Source of the DNA: an uncultured Acidimicrobiales bacterium
GTDB taxonomy: Bacteria; Actinomycetota; Acidimicrobiia; Acidimicrobiales; Bin134
Assembly (NCBI GenBank): GCA_951813555.1
Contig: OX638344.1
Span: forward strand, 2,918,475-2,975,075
DNA length: 56,601 nt
Reading direction: 5' to 3'
Under the pieces are notes generated by a model that did not search any database, was not told where the DNA came from, and saw only the letters and a program-made list of their open reading frames with translations. The translations under genes were made by a program, and so were the position numbers. Below, one piece after another: positions 8,428 through 20,878 of this stretch (positions are counted from its first letter, which is position 1; every line of letters begins with the position of its first letter).

Positions 8428-8433
8428 TATAGT
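8428..8433 (+). promoter_or_regulatory. Predicted -10 element for a leaderless DUF222-HNH mRNA
   Basis: TATAGT at 8428-8433 ends 7 bases before the ATG at 8441, the spacing expected if transcription starts at or next to the start codon. Leaderless transcripts are common in actinobacteria. No clear -35 element is present. The site lies only about 10 bases from the divergent hsdR promoter, so the two could interfere. Confidence 0.4.
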
Positions 8434-8440
8434 GCTCGAC

Positions 8441-9655
8441 ATGGCTAATGCCGCTGTGACCAGGGATTTCGTTCCCGATGAGTGTGAAGTCGAGATCGCC
8501 GTGCGGGTGCCTGACATGGACCCGGCGGGGATGTCGAGCGCACAGCGTAGGACGGCATTGGTCTCTGTCGGGCGGGCTGAGGCTCGGCTGGCCGGATGGA
8601 AGGCCAAGCTGATCGACGCCGAGCGAGATGAGCACGGTGAGGGAGTCGCTGAGCGGGTGTTGCGTGAGGAGCTGCAATCCTCCGGGCGACTGGCCAAGCG
8701 GGATGTGGAATCCTCGCAGCAGCTGACTCAACTCCCTGCTGCCTCAAAGGCTTTGGAGGCCGGGTTGATACCTGTAGATCACGCCCGATTGATTGCCCGT
8801 GCCGCCGCAGAGGGGCCGATTGACGAAGCCATGCTGGTCAATGCTGCTCGGCATGAGGGATTTGACAAGTTCGCCAAGACGGTGCGACGCAACCAGCAGG
8901 AGATGTCAGACGATGACGGCCAGTCGATCTTGGACCACCAACGCGAGAATCGCACGGGCCGGGCATTCACGAGCCGGGAAACCGGAATGTTCGTGCTTTC
9001 GGGCGAGTTCGACCCCATGACCGGAGCTCGGCTCGAAACGGTGCTGGCAACCAAGGAACGTGAGCTGTGGAACGCAGAGGATCCCAAGGCCCGGCGCACC
9101 CCGCAACAACGGATGGCTGACGCCCTGGCCGAGTTGATCCTCGAGCCCGGCAAGGGCAAGGCCAAGGGGACCGCGCTGATGGTGGTGGCCGACTATGACG
9201 TCGTCAACCAGGAACTGGTCAACGCCCGCCTAGCCGACGGCACCCCGATCCCCACCGCCGAGTTGATTCGGCTGGCCTGCGACGCCGACCTTCTGCCCGG
9301 GGTATTCCGTGCCGCAACCCAGGAGATGAACCTAGGGCGCAAGCGGCGGACAGCCTCCGATGCCCAGCGGGCCGCTTTGGTCTATCGAGACAAAGAGTGC
9401 ATTGGCTGCGGGGCCAGCGCCCACCGAAGCTTCGCCCACCACGTCCGATTCTGGAGGAACGGCGGGCCGACTGACATGCCCAACCTGGTGCTGGTGTGCA
9501 ACAAGTGCCATCACAACATCCATGACGACAACTGGGAAGTCACCCAAGACCCCGACTCCAAGCGCTTCAACGTCGATCCTCCGCCTGACCCTTTCCCCGA
9601 CACCGGAGTCGATACATACCGACCATCCCAGTGCAACCCAGTCCTTCTCAACTGA
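8441..9655 (+). CDS. DUF222 domain HNH endonuclease
   Basis: A 404-residue protein with the long helical DUF222 region (about 1-300) found in many actinobacterial multicopy proteins, followed by a C-terminal HNH nuclease motif: CIGC (Cys320, Cys323), HH (333-334), Asn348, then C-x2-C-H-H with Cys353, Cys356 and His361. The four cysteines would bind structural zinc, and the histidines and asparagine form the beta-beta-alpha-metal nuclease site. The biological role of the family is unsettled; members are often linked to mobile DNA. The frame opens at GTG 8420, but ATG 8441, with a -10 box just upstream, is favoured. It diverges from hsdR and marks the right edge of the defence-type region. Confidence 0.9.
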   Translation: MANAAVTRDFVPDECEVEIAVRVPDMDPAGMSSAQRRTALVSVGRAEARLAGWKAKLIDAERDEHGEGVAERVLREELQSSGRLAKRDVESSQQLTQLPAASKALEAGLIPVDHARLIARAAAEGPIDEAMLVNAARHEGFDKFAKTVRRNQQEMSDDDGQSILDHQRENRTGRAFTSRETGMFVLSGEFDPMTGARLETVLATKERELWNAEDPKARRTPQQRMADALAELILEPGKGKAKGTALMVVADYDVVNQELVNARLADGTPIPTAELIRLACDADLLPGVFRAATQEMNLGRKRRTASDAQRAALVYRDKECIGCGASAHRSFAHHVRFWRNGGPTDMPNLVLVCNKCHHNIHDDNWEVTQDPDSKRFNVDPPPDPFPDTGVDTYRPSQCNPVLLN

Positions 9656-9830
9656 AGAGCCGATAGCAGGGCAATCCGGCAATGCCCGCGGCCCGGTCCT
9701 CAAGTTCGATGCAGCTTGAAACAGGGCCTGTGACCGCCAAACCGGAACTAGCACCTTGATAACTGAATACAAGAGTCAGGAGCCCGACTTCGTAGGGTTT
9801 GACCATTGACCCGGACCAAGGAGGTTGGCT

Positions 9831-10286
9831 GTGCTGGTTGCGGGGATTGACCATGTTGCCACGATCACGAAGGACACTGACCGGCTTCAGCAGTTCTATG
9901 TGGACAATTTCGGGGCCACCATTGAGAGCGACGGGCCTGAATTCCCGGGTGGGCCGCGCATGACCATCATAAACATCGGCCCAGACTGCGAGCTGAACGT
10001 GTTCGAGATCGAGGGGAACACCGAGGCCGACAACCAGACGCCGATGCACGGGCGGGGGCGCCTCGATCACATCGGTGTGCTGGCGGCGGGCCTGGAGGAG
10101 TTCTCCGAGATCAGGGTGCGGCTGATGGCTGACGGCGCCACCGACGGCGTGGTCACGATATTCGGGCGCAAGCTGAGCATGTTCTTCCGGGATCCCGACC
10201 GGATGGAGTGCGAGGTGCTGGTGGCCAACCCCGATTTCGACCCCGAAAACGTGATCTTCGGCGTGCCTTCGGCTCGGTTCCAGTAG
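9831..10286 (+). CDS. VOC (glyoxalase/dioxygenase) family protein
   Basis: A 151-residue protein of the vicinal oxygen chelate superfamily, with two beta-alpha-beta-beta-beta halves. Candidate metal ligands are His8 (GIDHVA), His80 (LDHIGV) and Glu128 (MECEV), the usual His-His-Glu pattern. A clear AAGGAGG (9818-9824) is placed 6 bases from GTG 9831, which decides against the TTG at 9825. The pattern GIDHV-x-I at the start with an LDHIG repeat resembles lactoylglutathione lyase-like and methylmalonyl-CoA epimerase-like members, but the substrate cannot be assigned. It stands alone between the HNH gene and the convergent uvrA. Confidence 0.85.
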   Translation: MLVAGIDHVATITKDTDRLQQFYVDNFGATIESDGPEFPGGPRMTIINIGPDCELNVFEIEGNTEADNQTPMHGRGRLDHIGVLAAGLEEFSEIRVRLMADGATDGVVTIFGRKLSMFFRDPDRMECEVLVANPDFDPENVIFGVPSARFQ

Positions 10287-10335
10287 GGGCTCGCGGCAGC
10301 GGGCTGGCCGCGGGCCAAGGCTCGGAAGCGGGCAG

Positions 10336-13194
<2,859 letters not shown>

Positions 13195-13274
13195 GCAGTG
13201 AACTTATCGGCCCGCGCTGACAATTGAGACAGGAGAAATGGAAAGAGTCGGAAAAAAGGGACCCGAATAGCCTC

Positions 13275-15254
13275 ATGCCCTACCCCAACGTGTTCCAGCC
13301 GCTCGACATCGGCGGGTGCACCCTGCCCAACCGGATCGTCCGGGCCGCTCACAGCACCGGTGCGGTCGGCGAAGACCTGATCGCCTACCACGAGGCCCGG
13401 GCCAAGGGGGGTGCAGCGCTGACCATCCTCCAGATCGCCGGCGTCCACCCCACATCGCCCACAGACATCCCCGTGTTCACCGATCGTGTGCTCCCGTTCT
13501 ACGAAGAGATGGCGGCCCGCCTCCACGCTGCTGGCGGCAAGGTTTTCCAGCAGCTCTGGCACGGGGGGGCGGCCATGGAGCAGCGGTCACTTAACAATTT
13601 CCAGCAGCCTCTGGCCCCCAGCTCCATCCCCAGCCCCATGGTGGGCGTCGTTCCCCAGGCACTCACCCAGGCCATGATCGACGAGCTGGTGGGGGCCTTC
13701 GCCGCGGCGGCCCGGCGGTGCGAGGAGGGCGGACTCGACGGGGTGGAGCTCCACGGCGCCCACGGGTACCTGATCGGCCAGTTTCTGTCCCCGGCCACCA
13801 ATCTGCGCGACGACCACTACGGGGGCAGCCTGGAAGGCCGCACCCGCTTCTTGCGGCAGATCCTGGCCGCCATCCGGTCCGAGACCAGTCCCGGCTTCCC
13901 CGTCGGCCTCCGCATCTCTGCTGATGACCAGATCGAGGGCGGGGTTGAGCCCGAGGAGGCCGCCTCCATCGCCAAGCTGGTGGAGCCCGACATCGACTTC
14001 CTGGACGTGTCGCTGTCGTCGTACTGGCGATTCCACCGGCTGCTGTCCACGCTCGACGAGGGGCTGGGCTACGAAGTGCCTACCAGCGAGGTCGTGACCA
14101 AGGCGGTGGACGTGCCGACGATTGTCACCGGCCGCATCACCACCCTCGACCACGCCGAGCACCTGATTGAAAGCGGCGTGGCCGACTTGGTGTCCATCGT
14201 GCGGGGGATGATCGCCGACCCCGAGCTGGTGGCCAAGGCCCGCGACGGCCGGGAGAGCGAGATCCGGCCGTGCATCGGCACCTCGGTGGGCTGCGTGGCC
14301 CGGTTCATGGTGGCCGGCAAGATGCGCTGCGTGGTCAACGCCGCGGCCGGTCAAGAGACAAAGGTGCCGTTCGAGCCGGTCGACCGAGTGGCCGAGCCCA
14401 AGCGAGTGCTGGTGGCAGGGGGCGGCCCCGCCGGCCTAGAGGCAGCCCGCGCCGCGGCACTTCGAGGCCACGAGGTTGTGCTCTACGAGTTGACCGGCGA
14501 GCTGGGCGGCCAGGTGCGGATGGCGGCCACGGCCCCACCCAGGTCCGACCTGGGAGCCATCACCGCCTACTTGGCCGACGAGCTCGACCGCCTGGGGGTG
14601 ACCGTCAAGCTCCGCTCCCCCGTCGATCCCGACGTGGTAGCCGAGGAGAGGCCCGACGAGCTGATCATCGCCACCGGCACCACCCCCCGTCGGGGCTTTC
14701 AGATCTCCGCGCCGTCGAAGCCGATACCCGGCGCCGACCTGTCCCACGTTTACACCAGCTGGGAAGTGCTGGGCTTCGGCGGCCGGGCCGCCGTCGGCAA
14801 AAGAGCGGTGGTGTTCGACGACACCGGCACGTTCGAGGCCATCTCGGTATGCGATGCGCTAATGGCCGCCGGAGCCGAGGTCACATTCCTCAGCCGCCAC
14901 GAACAACTTGGGGCCACGATCCTGTATCCCGCTGCCACCGTCGAGGCCAGCCGGGAGCGGTTGTTCAGCGGGCCGTTCTCATTCACCCCCGCGGTCGCAT
15001 TGCGGGAGATCACCCCAGAGACAGTGGTGGCCCGCGACCTGGGCACTTACGCCGAGCGGAGTTTCGACGCTGACACTGTGGTGATCGTGAGCTTCCACGA
15101 CTGCAACAACGAGCTGGCCGACTACCTACGCGCCGAGATAGCTGATCAATCTGGGGTCCTGCCTTTCACCATGCACTTAGTGGGCGACGTGAACGGCACC
15201 AACAGCATCATGGCCGCCATCCACGCCGGCGCCCGGGTTGGTCGGGAGATCTAG
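13275..15254 (+). CDS. Old yellow enzyme / 2,4-dienoyl-CoA reductase-like FAD/NAD oxidoreductase
   Basis: The product (659 residues from ATG 13275) joins an FMN-binding TIM barrel of the old yellow enzyme family (about 1-330) to a C-terminal FAD/NAD-binding domain starting at VLVAGGGPAGLEAA. Catalytic-face motifs include QLWHGG and ELHGAHGYL-x-x-QFLSP. Related enzymes (2,4-dienoyl-CoA reductase, trimethylamine dehydrogenase) carry a 4Fe-4S cluster bound by C-x2-C-x3-C-x11-C. Here the ligands read Cys333, Thr336, Cys340, Cys352: the second cysteine is replaced by threonine (ACC at 14280-14282). The cluster may be altered or absent. The frame begins at TTG 13224, but MPYPNVFQPL at 13275 matches the usual family start. 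The substrate is unknown. Confidence 0.88.
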   Translation: MPYPNVFQPLDIGGCTLPNRIVRAAHSTGAVGEDLIAYHEARAKGGAALTILQIAGVHPTSPTDIPVFTDRVLPFYEEMAARLHAAGGKVFQQLWHGGAAMEQRSLNNFQQPLAPSSIPSPMVGVVPQALTQAMIDELVGAFAAAARRCEEGGLDGVELHGAHGYLIGQFLSPATNLRDDHYGGSLEGRTRFLRQILAAIRSETSPGFPVGLRISADDQIEGGVEPEEAASIAKLVEPDIDFLDVSLSSYWRFHRLLSTLDEGLGYEVPTSEVVTKAVDVPTIVTGRITTLDHAEHLIESGVADLVSIVRGMIADPELVAKARDGRESEIRPCIGTSVGCVARFMVAGKMRCVVNAAAGQETKVPFEPVDRVAEPKRVLVAGGGPAGLEAARAAALRGHEVVLYELTGELGGQVRMAATAPPRSDLGAITAYLADELDRLGVTVKLRSPVDPDVVAEERPDELIIATGTTPRRGFQISAPSKPIPGADLSHVYTSWEVLGFGGRAAVGKRAVVFDDTGTFEAISVCDALMAAGAEVTFLSRHEQLGATILYPAATVEASRERLFSGPFSFTPAVALREITPETVVARDLGTYAERSFDADTVVIVSFHDCNNELADYLRAEIADQSGVLPFTMHLVGDVNGTNSIMAAIHAGARVGREI

Positions 15255-15263
15255 CCCGGTAAA

Positions 15264-16361
15264 TCAAGCGGTCAGGGTCAGCGTAAAGGAGATCTGGTCG
15301 TAGTAGATCCTGGTAAGGCCCTCGAATCCTGAATCGGTCCCCACGATCAGCCATGCCCGGCCGTCGCTATCAGTCTCAACGCTGAGAAACTGCGGCCCAC
15401 TGTCCAGCTTCTTGATCCGGTACTCGTTATCGATGACGTCGGGGTTGGCCACGTCACCAATCACCTGCATAGCCGAGCCGCCTTGTGATTGGTTGCCCTT
15501 ATCGATGTTCATTCGCAGGTGGTTGTTGGAACCAGTCGCAGCTACTGGCTCCACCGTGGATGCACCCGCCTTCACGTACACGCTTGAACCGGGGGAACCG
15601 CCGATCCCAAAGCTCGCCAGCGGCACGTTTGTGGCCAAATCGACTGAAGCCGAAACGGTATAGACCACTGACGGCTGCAAGCCGTCGACCTGCTGCTTGA
15701 GATACATGAACAGGTCGTCGCTGCGGTTGTGCCCCTGGATGTAGATGCCGGAGCCCTCCAGGCCATCGGGTAGAGCACGGTGATCGCTGTCGAGCTCGTA
15801 AATCGACTGGTCGTAGTCAACCGGCAAGTCCGCGAAGCCCACTGTCCAGCCATCGCCACCGGTTTCAAAGAAGAAATCGAATTCAGCTACAGGTTGAGGC
15901 GTTGCGGTCGGCTCCGGTGTGCTGGTCGGCTCCGGCACCGCGGTCGGCTCCGGTGTGCTGGTCGGCTCCGGCTCCGCGGTCGGCTCCGGCTCCGCGGTCG
16001 GCTCCGGTGTGCTGGTCGGCTCCGGCTCCGCGGTCGGCTCCGGCTCCGCGGTCGGCTCCGGTGTGCTGGTCGGCTCCGGCTCCGCGGTCGGCTCCGGCTC
16101 CGCGGTCGGCTCCGGCTCCGCGGTCGGCTCCGGTGTGCTGGTCGGCTCCGGCTCCGCGGTCGGCTCCGGCTCCGCGGTCGGCTCCGGCTCCGCGGTCGGC
16201 TCCGGTGTGCTGGTCGGCTCCGGCACCGCGGTCGGCGAGTTGCTTGAAGTGCAGCCAATGGCCAGCGAGATGGCCACGACAATGGCCAGAAGCAGTCGCA
16301 GTGCCGAATCCCTCCTCCTGCGGTGAGGATTCAGGGGGGCCGTGGGGGCCAAACTCGCCAT
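15264..16361 (-). CDS. Secreted lipoprotein with proline-threonine-glutamate repeat stalk
   Basis: A predicted surface lipoprotein. The N-terminus has RRRR, then a hydrophobic stretch ([14 protein letters not shown]) ending in a lipobox cysteine at residue 37. Nineteen tandem hexapeptides of the [12 protein letters not shown] type follow, forming an extended stalk of about 114 residues. A C-terminal domain of roughly 190 residues begins [20 protein letters not shown] and contains [17 protein letters not shown] and [15 protein letters not shown] have an impression of a beta-sandwich-like fold also seen in other uncharacterised secreted proteins. Function is unknown; a cell-surface binding role is a guess. 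ATG 16361 is preferred; an in-frame ATG at 16373 is also possible. The gene diverges from uvrB with only 19 bases between starts. Confidence 0.75.
   Translation of the reverse strand: MASLAPTAPLNPHRRRRDSALRLLLAIVVAISLAIGCTSSNSPTAVPEPTSTPEPTAEPEPTAEPEPTAEPEPTSTPEPTAEPEPTAEPEPTAEPEPTSTPEPTAEPEPTAEPEPTSTPEPTAEPEPTAEPEPTSTPEPTAVPEPTSTPEPTATPQPVAEFDFFFETGGDGWTVGFADLPVDYDQSIYELDSDHRALPDGLEGSGIYIQGHNRSDDLFMYLKQQVDGLQPSVVYTVSASVDLATNVPLASFGIGGSPGSSVYVKAGASTVEPVAATGSNNHLRMNIDKGNQSQGGSAMQVIGDVANPDVIDNEYRIKKLDSGPQFLSVETDSDGRAWLIVGTDSGFEGLTRIYYDQISFTLTLTA
15894..16235 (-). repeat. 18-base tandem repeat array within the lipoprotein gene
   Basis: Nineteen consecutive 18-base units encode PTAEPE-type hexapeptides, in the order AV, ST, AE x3, ST, AE x3, ST, AE x2, ST, AE x2, ST, AV, ST, AT (middle two residues of each unit). 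The units are almost identical at DNA level, with very uniform codons, so the array is prone to change in copy number. Because 18 is a multiple of three, copy changes would lengthen or shorten the stalk without breaking the frame. Confidence 0.95.
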
Positions 16362-16380
16362 TGTCGGTAGCATCACACAG

Positions 16381-18420
16381 ATGAACAGCCTGGGGGATTC
16401 GGCCTTTCGGATAGTTTCGTCGTTCGAGCCCGCTGGAGACCAGCCCAAGGCCATCGCCGCGCTTTCCGAGGGGTTGAAGCGGGGCGATCGGTTTCAGACC
16501 CTGCTGGGCATCACCGGGTCGGGCAAGAGCGCAACGGTGGCGTGGACCATCGAGCAGGTGCAGCGGCCCACCCTGGTGCTGGCCCCCAACAAGTCGCTGG
16601 CCGCCCAGTTGGCCAACGAGATGCGGGAGTTCTTCCCCGACAACCGGGTGGAGTACTTCGTGTCGTACTACGACTACTACCAGCCCGAGGCTTACATGCC
16701 GGCCTCCGACACCTACATCGAGAAGGACTCCTCGGTCAACGATGAGATCGACCGGCTGCGCCACTCCACCACCGAGGCGCTCTTGACCCGCCGCGACGTG
16801 ATCGTGGTGGCATCGGTGTCGTGTATTTACGGGCTCGGTGGTCCTGACGAGTACAAGAACCTGCTCTGCATCTCCAAGGTGGGCCAGAGCTACGATCAGC
16901 GCGACCTGCTGCGGCGTCTCGTGGACATGCAGTACGAGCGCAACGACACCAACCTGGTGCGGGGTCGGTTCCGGGTGCGTGGCGATGTCATCGAGGTCCA
17001 CCCCGCCTACGAGGAATACGTGGTTCGCATCCAGCTCTTCGGCGATGAGGTGGAGCAGATCACCACCGTCGACCCCGTGACCGGTGAGCGGCTCGCCAGC
17101 CTGAGCGAGGTGGTCGTGTTCCCCGCCACTCACTATGTGGCCGGCGAAGAGCGGATGCGCCAGGCCATCGCCGGCATCGAGGTCGAACTCCAGAAACGGC
17201 TGGCCCACTTCGAGAAGGAGGGGAAGCTGCTGGAGGCCCAGCGGCTGCGGATGCGCACCACCTACGACCTGGAGATGATGCAGGAGATCGGCTTCTGCAA
17301 CGGTATCGAGAACTACTCCCGCCATATCGACGGACGGACCCCGGGCGAGCGGCCCTACACACTGCTCGACTACTTCCCCGACGATTTCGTGACCGTGATC
17401 GACGAGTCGCATGTGGCCGTGCCCCAGCTCCACGGCCAGTTCGAGGGCGACCGGAGCCGAAAGAACACCCTGGTGGATCACGGCTTCCGGCTTCCCTCGG
17501 CCGTGGACAACCGGCCCCTTCGGTTTGAAGAGGTCATGGAGCGGGTAGGCCAAGTGCTGTTCTTGTCGGCTACTCCCAGCGACTACGAGCTCAACGTCTC
17601 CGACCAGGTGGTGGAGCAGATCGTGCGCCCCACCGGGCTGGTGGACCCCGAAGTGCAGGTGCGCCCCACCAAGGGCCAGATCGACGACTTGATGAAGCTC
17701 ATCGAAGGCCGTGTTGAGCAGGAACAGCGGGTGCTTGTGACCACCTTGACCAAGAAGATGGCCGAAGACCTCACCGAGTACCTGCTGGAACTCGGGGTTC
17801 GAGTCCGGTACCTGCACAGCGAGGTGGACACCATCGAGCGGATCGAGATCTTGCGAGATCTGCGGCTTGGGGAGTTCGACGTGCTGGTGGGCATCAACCT
17901 CTTGCGGGAGGGCCTGGATCTGCCCGAGGTATCGCTGGTGGCCATTTTGGATGCCGACAAGGAGGGGTTTCTACGCAGCGAAACTTCGTTGATCCAGACC
18001 ATCGGCCGGGCGGCCCGCAACGTGGACGGCCAGGTGATCATGTACGCCGACATGGTGACCGACTCTATGAAGAGGGCTATTTCCGAGACCCACCGGCGGC
18101 GTGGGTTGCAGCAGGCCTTCAACGAACAGCACGGCATCAACCCCCAGACCATCCGCAAGGCGGTCAGCGACATCCTGGCCGAGCTGCGCCCCGCCGAAGA
18201 CGGCGTGCCCATCCCCGGCAGCGCTCAGCGTTCCCGCACGATGGACCGGTCTCGGCGCAGCTCCGAGGTGATCGACCTGGACTCAGGTGGAATCGAGCGC
18301 CTTATCCACACTCTCACCGAGGAGATGAACGAGGCCGCCACCGACCTGAAGTTCGAATACGCCGCCCGCCTGCGCGACGAGATCAAGGATTTGCAGCGCG
18401 ACCTACGGGCGATGGCCTGA
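16381..18420 (+). CDS. uvrB: Excinuclease ABC subunit B
   Basis: UvrB is the helicase-like damage-verification subunit of nucleotide excision repair. The 679-residue protein has Walker A GITGSGKS (about 43-50), the beta-hairpin region [12 protein letters not shown] that inserts at lesions, DESHV (motif II), [10 protein letters not shown], the QTIGRAARN motif VI, and a C-terminal UVR domain for UvrC binding (about the last 40 residues, [16 protein letters not shown]). ATG 16381 is chosen because [22 protein letters not shown] has the usual short leader before the F-x-PAGDQP motif; a GTG at 16342 is in frame but less likely. UvrC is not in the window. Confidence 0.98.
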   Translation: MNSLGDSAFRIVSSFEPAGDQPKAIAALSEGLKRGDRFQTLLGITGSGKSATVAWTIEQVQRPTLVLAPNKSLAAQLANEMREFFPDNRVEYFVSYYDYYQPEAYMPASDTYIEKDSSVNDEIDRLRHSTTEALLTRRDVIVVASVSCIYGLGGPDEYKNLLCISKVGQSYDQRDLLRRLVDMQYERNDTNLVRGRFRVRGDVIEVHPAYEEYVVRIQLFGDEVEQITTVDPVTGERLASLSEVVVFPATHYVAGEERMRQAIAGIEVELQKRLAHFEKEGKLLEAQRLRMRTTYDLEMMQEIGFCNGIENYSRHIDGRTPGERPYTLLDYFPDDFVTVIDESHVAVPQLHGQFEGDRSRKNTLVDHGFRLPSAVDNRPLRFEEVMERVGQVLFLSATPSDYELNVSDQVVEQIVRPTGLVDPEVQVRPTKGQIDDLMKLIEGRVEQEQRVLVTTLTKKMAEDLTEYLLELGVRVRYLHSEVDTIERIEILRDLRLGEFDVLVGINLLREGLDLPEVSLVAILDADKEGFLRSETSLIQTIGRAARNVDGQVIMYADMVTDSMKRAISETHRRRGLQQAFNEQHGINPQTIRKAVSDILAELRPAEDGVPIPGSAQRSRTMDRSRRSSEVIDLDSGGIERLIHTLTEEMNEAATDLKFEYAARLRDEIKDLQRDLRAMA

Positions 18421-18422
18421 GA

Positions 18423-18725
18423 TCAGCCCTCTTGCCAGGGCAACCCCGACTCTTGCAGCCAGAGATCGGCAAACTCGCCGGCCGACAGCGAGCCCAGGTC
18501 TTGGCGAACAGCCTCTCCCTCCGACCACTTGAATTCTCGGAGAGCTGCCCCGGACTCAATTGACCTCACTACGAATCTCTGGCTTGACGGTGCTGGACCA
18601 AACCCCCACGTCACCAGGCCAACTATGAGCGACCCGACGATGCGAAAGGCGTTCTTCAGCTTGGGAACCCGAACGGTATAGACCCGAAAGACCGAGCTAG
18701 CAGGCGCATCAGCGTCGAAGTTCAC
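18423..18725 (-). CDS. Small single-pass membrane protein of unknown function
   Basis: A 100-residue product with one probable membrane segment (about residues 26-46, AFRIVGSLIVGLVTWGFGPA) and a short C-terminal part ending SLSAGEFADLWLQESGLPW. I do not recognise a family. It is convergent with uvrB (2 bases between stop codons) and divergent from the response regulator gene, so it could be expressed from the region in front of the two-component genes. No ribosome-binding site stands out. Confidence 0.5.
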   Translation of the reverse strand: MNFDADAPASSVFRVYTVRVPKLKNAFRIVGSLIVGLVTWGFGPAPSSQRFVVRSIESGAALREFKWSEGEAVRQDLGSLSAGEFADLWLQESGLPWQEG

Positions 18726-18802
18726 GTCCTAACCCTATTCAGACCGGAACCCGGCCTTTGAGCCCTTAACCAATTCCTCATAATTCCGTGGGAGCATGGA
18801 CG

Positions 18803-19492
18803 GCTGTGACGCAGGGAGCCGAGCCAGTGGTCGTGGTGGTGGAGGATGATCCCAACATCGCCAGCTTGGTGGACATGTACCTGCGCCAGGACGGGTACCG
18901 GGTTTACCAGGCGGCCGATGGCGAAACCGGGCTGGAGCGCATTAAGCAGCATCGACCCAAGCTGGTGGTACTCGACATCGGGCTGCCCGGCGGCCTCGAC
19001 GGCATCGCTCTGTGCCGGGAACTGCGGGCCGACTCCGACATCCCCATCATCATGCTCACCGCCCGCGACAGCGAGATCGACCGGGTGCTGGGACTGGAGC
19101 TGGGTGCCGACGACTATGTGACCAAGCCGTTCTCGCCCCGGGAGCTCGTGGCCCGAGTCAAGGCCGTGCTGCGGCGCACCGACGCAGCGAGCTGGGCGGG
19201 CCTGCCGCCGACCCTGAGCATCGGGAAGGTGGAGGTGGACACCGCCCGTCGGGAGGTGCGGCTGAACGGCGAGCCGGTTGGCCTCACGACGCGGGAGTTC
19301 GACCTGCTCCAGTACCTGGCCGAAAACCAGGGCTTGGCCCTCAGCCGCCGCCAACTGCTCGACGGCGTGTGGGGCTACGACTGGGTGGGTGACGAGCGCA
19401 CCGTGGACGTCCATGTGCTCCAAGTCCGCAAGAAACTGGGCGATGCCCTGAACCTCGCCACGGTGCGAGGCGTGGGCTACCGGCTGGACTGA
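18803..19492 (+). CDS. OmpR/PhoB-family response regulator
   Basis: A two-component response regulator with an N-terminal receiver domain (acidic pair EDD near the start, phospho-acceptor aspartate in VVLDIGLPGG, conserved lysine in TKPFSPREL) and a C-terminal winged-helix DNA-binding domain with the TTREFDLLQYL and ERTVDVHVLQVRKKLG motifs of the OmpR/PhoB class. GTG 18803 (229 residues) follows GGGAG at 18790-18794 with good spacing; the frame also opens at GTG 18788. The sensor kinase gene starts 12 bases after its stop, so they form an operon. Targets are unknown; the downstream secreted protein gene is a candidate. Confidence 0.93.
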   Translation, partial: AVTQGAEPVVVVVEDDPNIASLVDMYLRQDGYRVYQAADGETGLERIKQHRPKLVVLDIGLPGGLDGIALCRELRADSDIPIIMLTARDSEIDRVLGLELGADDYVTKPFSPRELVARVKAVLRRTDAASWAGLPPTLSIGKVEVDTARREVRLNGEPVGLTTREFDLLQYLAENQGLALSRRQLLDGVWGYDWVGDERTVDVHVLQVRKKLGDALNLATVRGVGYRLD

Positions 19493-19504
19493 GAGGAATG
19501 GAGC

Positions 19505-20878
19505 GTGCGACGGCGGCTCACTATTGCTGTGCTGGCAACGGTGGCGGTGTCGCTGCTGCTGGCCGGCATCGTCACCCTGGCCCTGGTCCGTAGGGCCGAC
19601 CGCCAGGCCACGCAGGAGGCCCTGGAGCAGGAGGCCAAGGTGCTTGCCAGCTTGATGGAGACCATTCCCTTCGAGGAGAGGGGCCGCAACCCGCGCCTGC
19701 TCAGAGCAGCCGCCGAACTGAAGCGCAACGACGTGACCGTGTTACTTCTCAAAGACAACACCGCTTTCGGGACGTTCCCAGAGAAGATCCATCCCAAGGA
19801 CCTCTTTCCCCTCGCGCTAGGAAGCAGACAGACGATCAGCGGTATCAAGGGCTCGACGGCGTGGGCGGCTGCAATAGGACAGCGCCCCGGAGAAGTGTCC
19901 ACCGCGGTAGTGCTGACCGACGACGCCGACCAGTTCCTGGGCGATGTCATGCGATGGCTGATCGTCTCGGCAGCCATCTCGCTAGCCCTTGGGGCGGTTG
20001 TGGCCGCGGTGCTGAGCAGGCGGCTGACCGAGCCGATGAGCCAGGCCCGTGACGCCACCCGGCTGATCGCCGGCGGCGACCTGAGTGCCCGGGTGCCGGT
20101 GGACGAACGGCGCCGGGACGAGATAAGCGACCTGTCGGCGTCCATCAACGAAATGGCCGAGTCGCTGGAGCGGTCCCAAAGCCTGGAACGCCAATTCCTG
20201 ATGTCCATCTCCCATGACCTGCGCACCCCGCTTACATCGATCAGGGGATATGGCGAGGCCATCGCCAGCGGCACCGCCGATGACCATGAGCAGGCCGCCG
20301 AGGTAATCGTCTCGGAGGCCGAGCGCCTGGAGCGCCTGGTGAGCGACCTGCTCGACCTCGCCCGGCTGGAGGCCCGGGAATTCACTCTGGAGCACCGGCT
20401 GGTCGATGTGGGATTGGCAGCAGAAGAAGTGTGCGCTGGATTCGCCCGGCGCGCCGCCGACCAGGGGGTGGAGCTGCGGGTGGAGGGTCCTGGTGAAGCA
20501 TCCGGCGGGCCGGTCACCGCTTGGTGCGATCCGGGGCGATTGGCCCAGGTGATCGCCAACTTGGTTCAGAACGCGCTCAAGTTCGCAGGATCGCTGGTGG
20601 AGGTGGCCTATCGGGATGGCAAGGACTTGGCCATCATCACCGTGGCCGACGACGGCACCGGCATCAGCGAAGAGGATCGCCCCCACCTGTTCGAGCGCCT
20701 GTACGTGGCTCGGCAAACGCCGCAGCCCAAGGAAGCGGGCTCGGGTCTGGGCCTGGCCATCGTGGCCGAGCTGACCGCGGCCATGGGGGGCCGGGTGGGC
20801 GTGGACGCCCGCCAGCCCACGGGAACCCAGTTCACTGTGGAGCTGCCCGCAACCGAGCCTCCCCCGGCGAAGCCTTAG
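19505..20878 (+). CDS. Sensor histidine kinase of the OmpR-type system
   Basis: A 457-residue membrane histidine kinase: membrane segment 1 (about 7-28), an extracytoplasmic sensor region of about 120 residues, membrane segment 2 (about 151-171), a HAMP domain with RRLTEPMSQARDATRLIAGG, the phospho-acceptor His237 in SISHDLRTPLTSI, and an ATPase domain with N box NLVQNALKFA and G boxes VADDGTGI and GSGLGLAIV. The GTG start at 19505 has AGAGGA 7 bases upstream. The sensor region matches no ligand-binding family I recognise, so the signal is unknown. It phosphorylates the regulator encoded immediately upstream. Confidence 0.93.
   Translation: MRRRLTIAVLATVAVSLLLAGIVTLALVRRADRQATQEALEQEAKVLASLMETIPFEERGRNPRLLRAAAELKRNDVTVLLLKDNTAFGTFPEKIHPKDLFPLALGSRQTISGIKGSTAWAAAIGQRPGEVSTAVVLTDDADQFLGDVMRWLIVSAAISLALGAVVAAVLSRRLTEPMSQARDATRLIAGGDLSARVPVDERRRDEISDLSASINEMAESLERSQSLERQFLMSISHDLRTPLTSIRGYGEAIASGTADDHEQAAEVIVSEAERLERLVSDLLDLARLEAREFTLEHRLVDVGLAAEEVCAGFARRAADQGVELRVEGPGEASGGPVTAWCDPGRLAQVIANLVQNALKFAGSLVEVAYRDGKDLAIITVADDGTGISEEDRPHLFERLYVARQTPQPKEAGSGLGLAIVAELTAAMGGRVGVDARQPTGTQFTVELPATEPPPAKP

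Noticed and set aside
15894..16235. Possible CRISPR-like array
   Set aside because: The 18-base units are directly adjacent with no unique spacers and encode in-frame hexapeptides; it is a coding tandem repeat.
15883..17817. Minus-strand frame of 644 codons opposite uvrB running into the repeat array
   Set aside because: It is a codon shadow of uvrB joined to an alternative frame of the 18-base repeats; no family similarity is visible.
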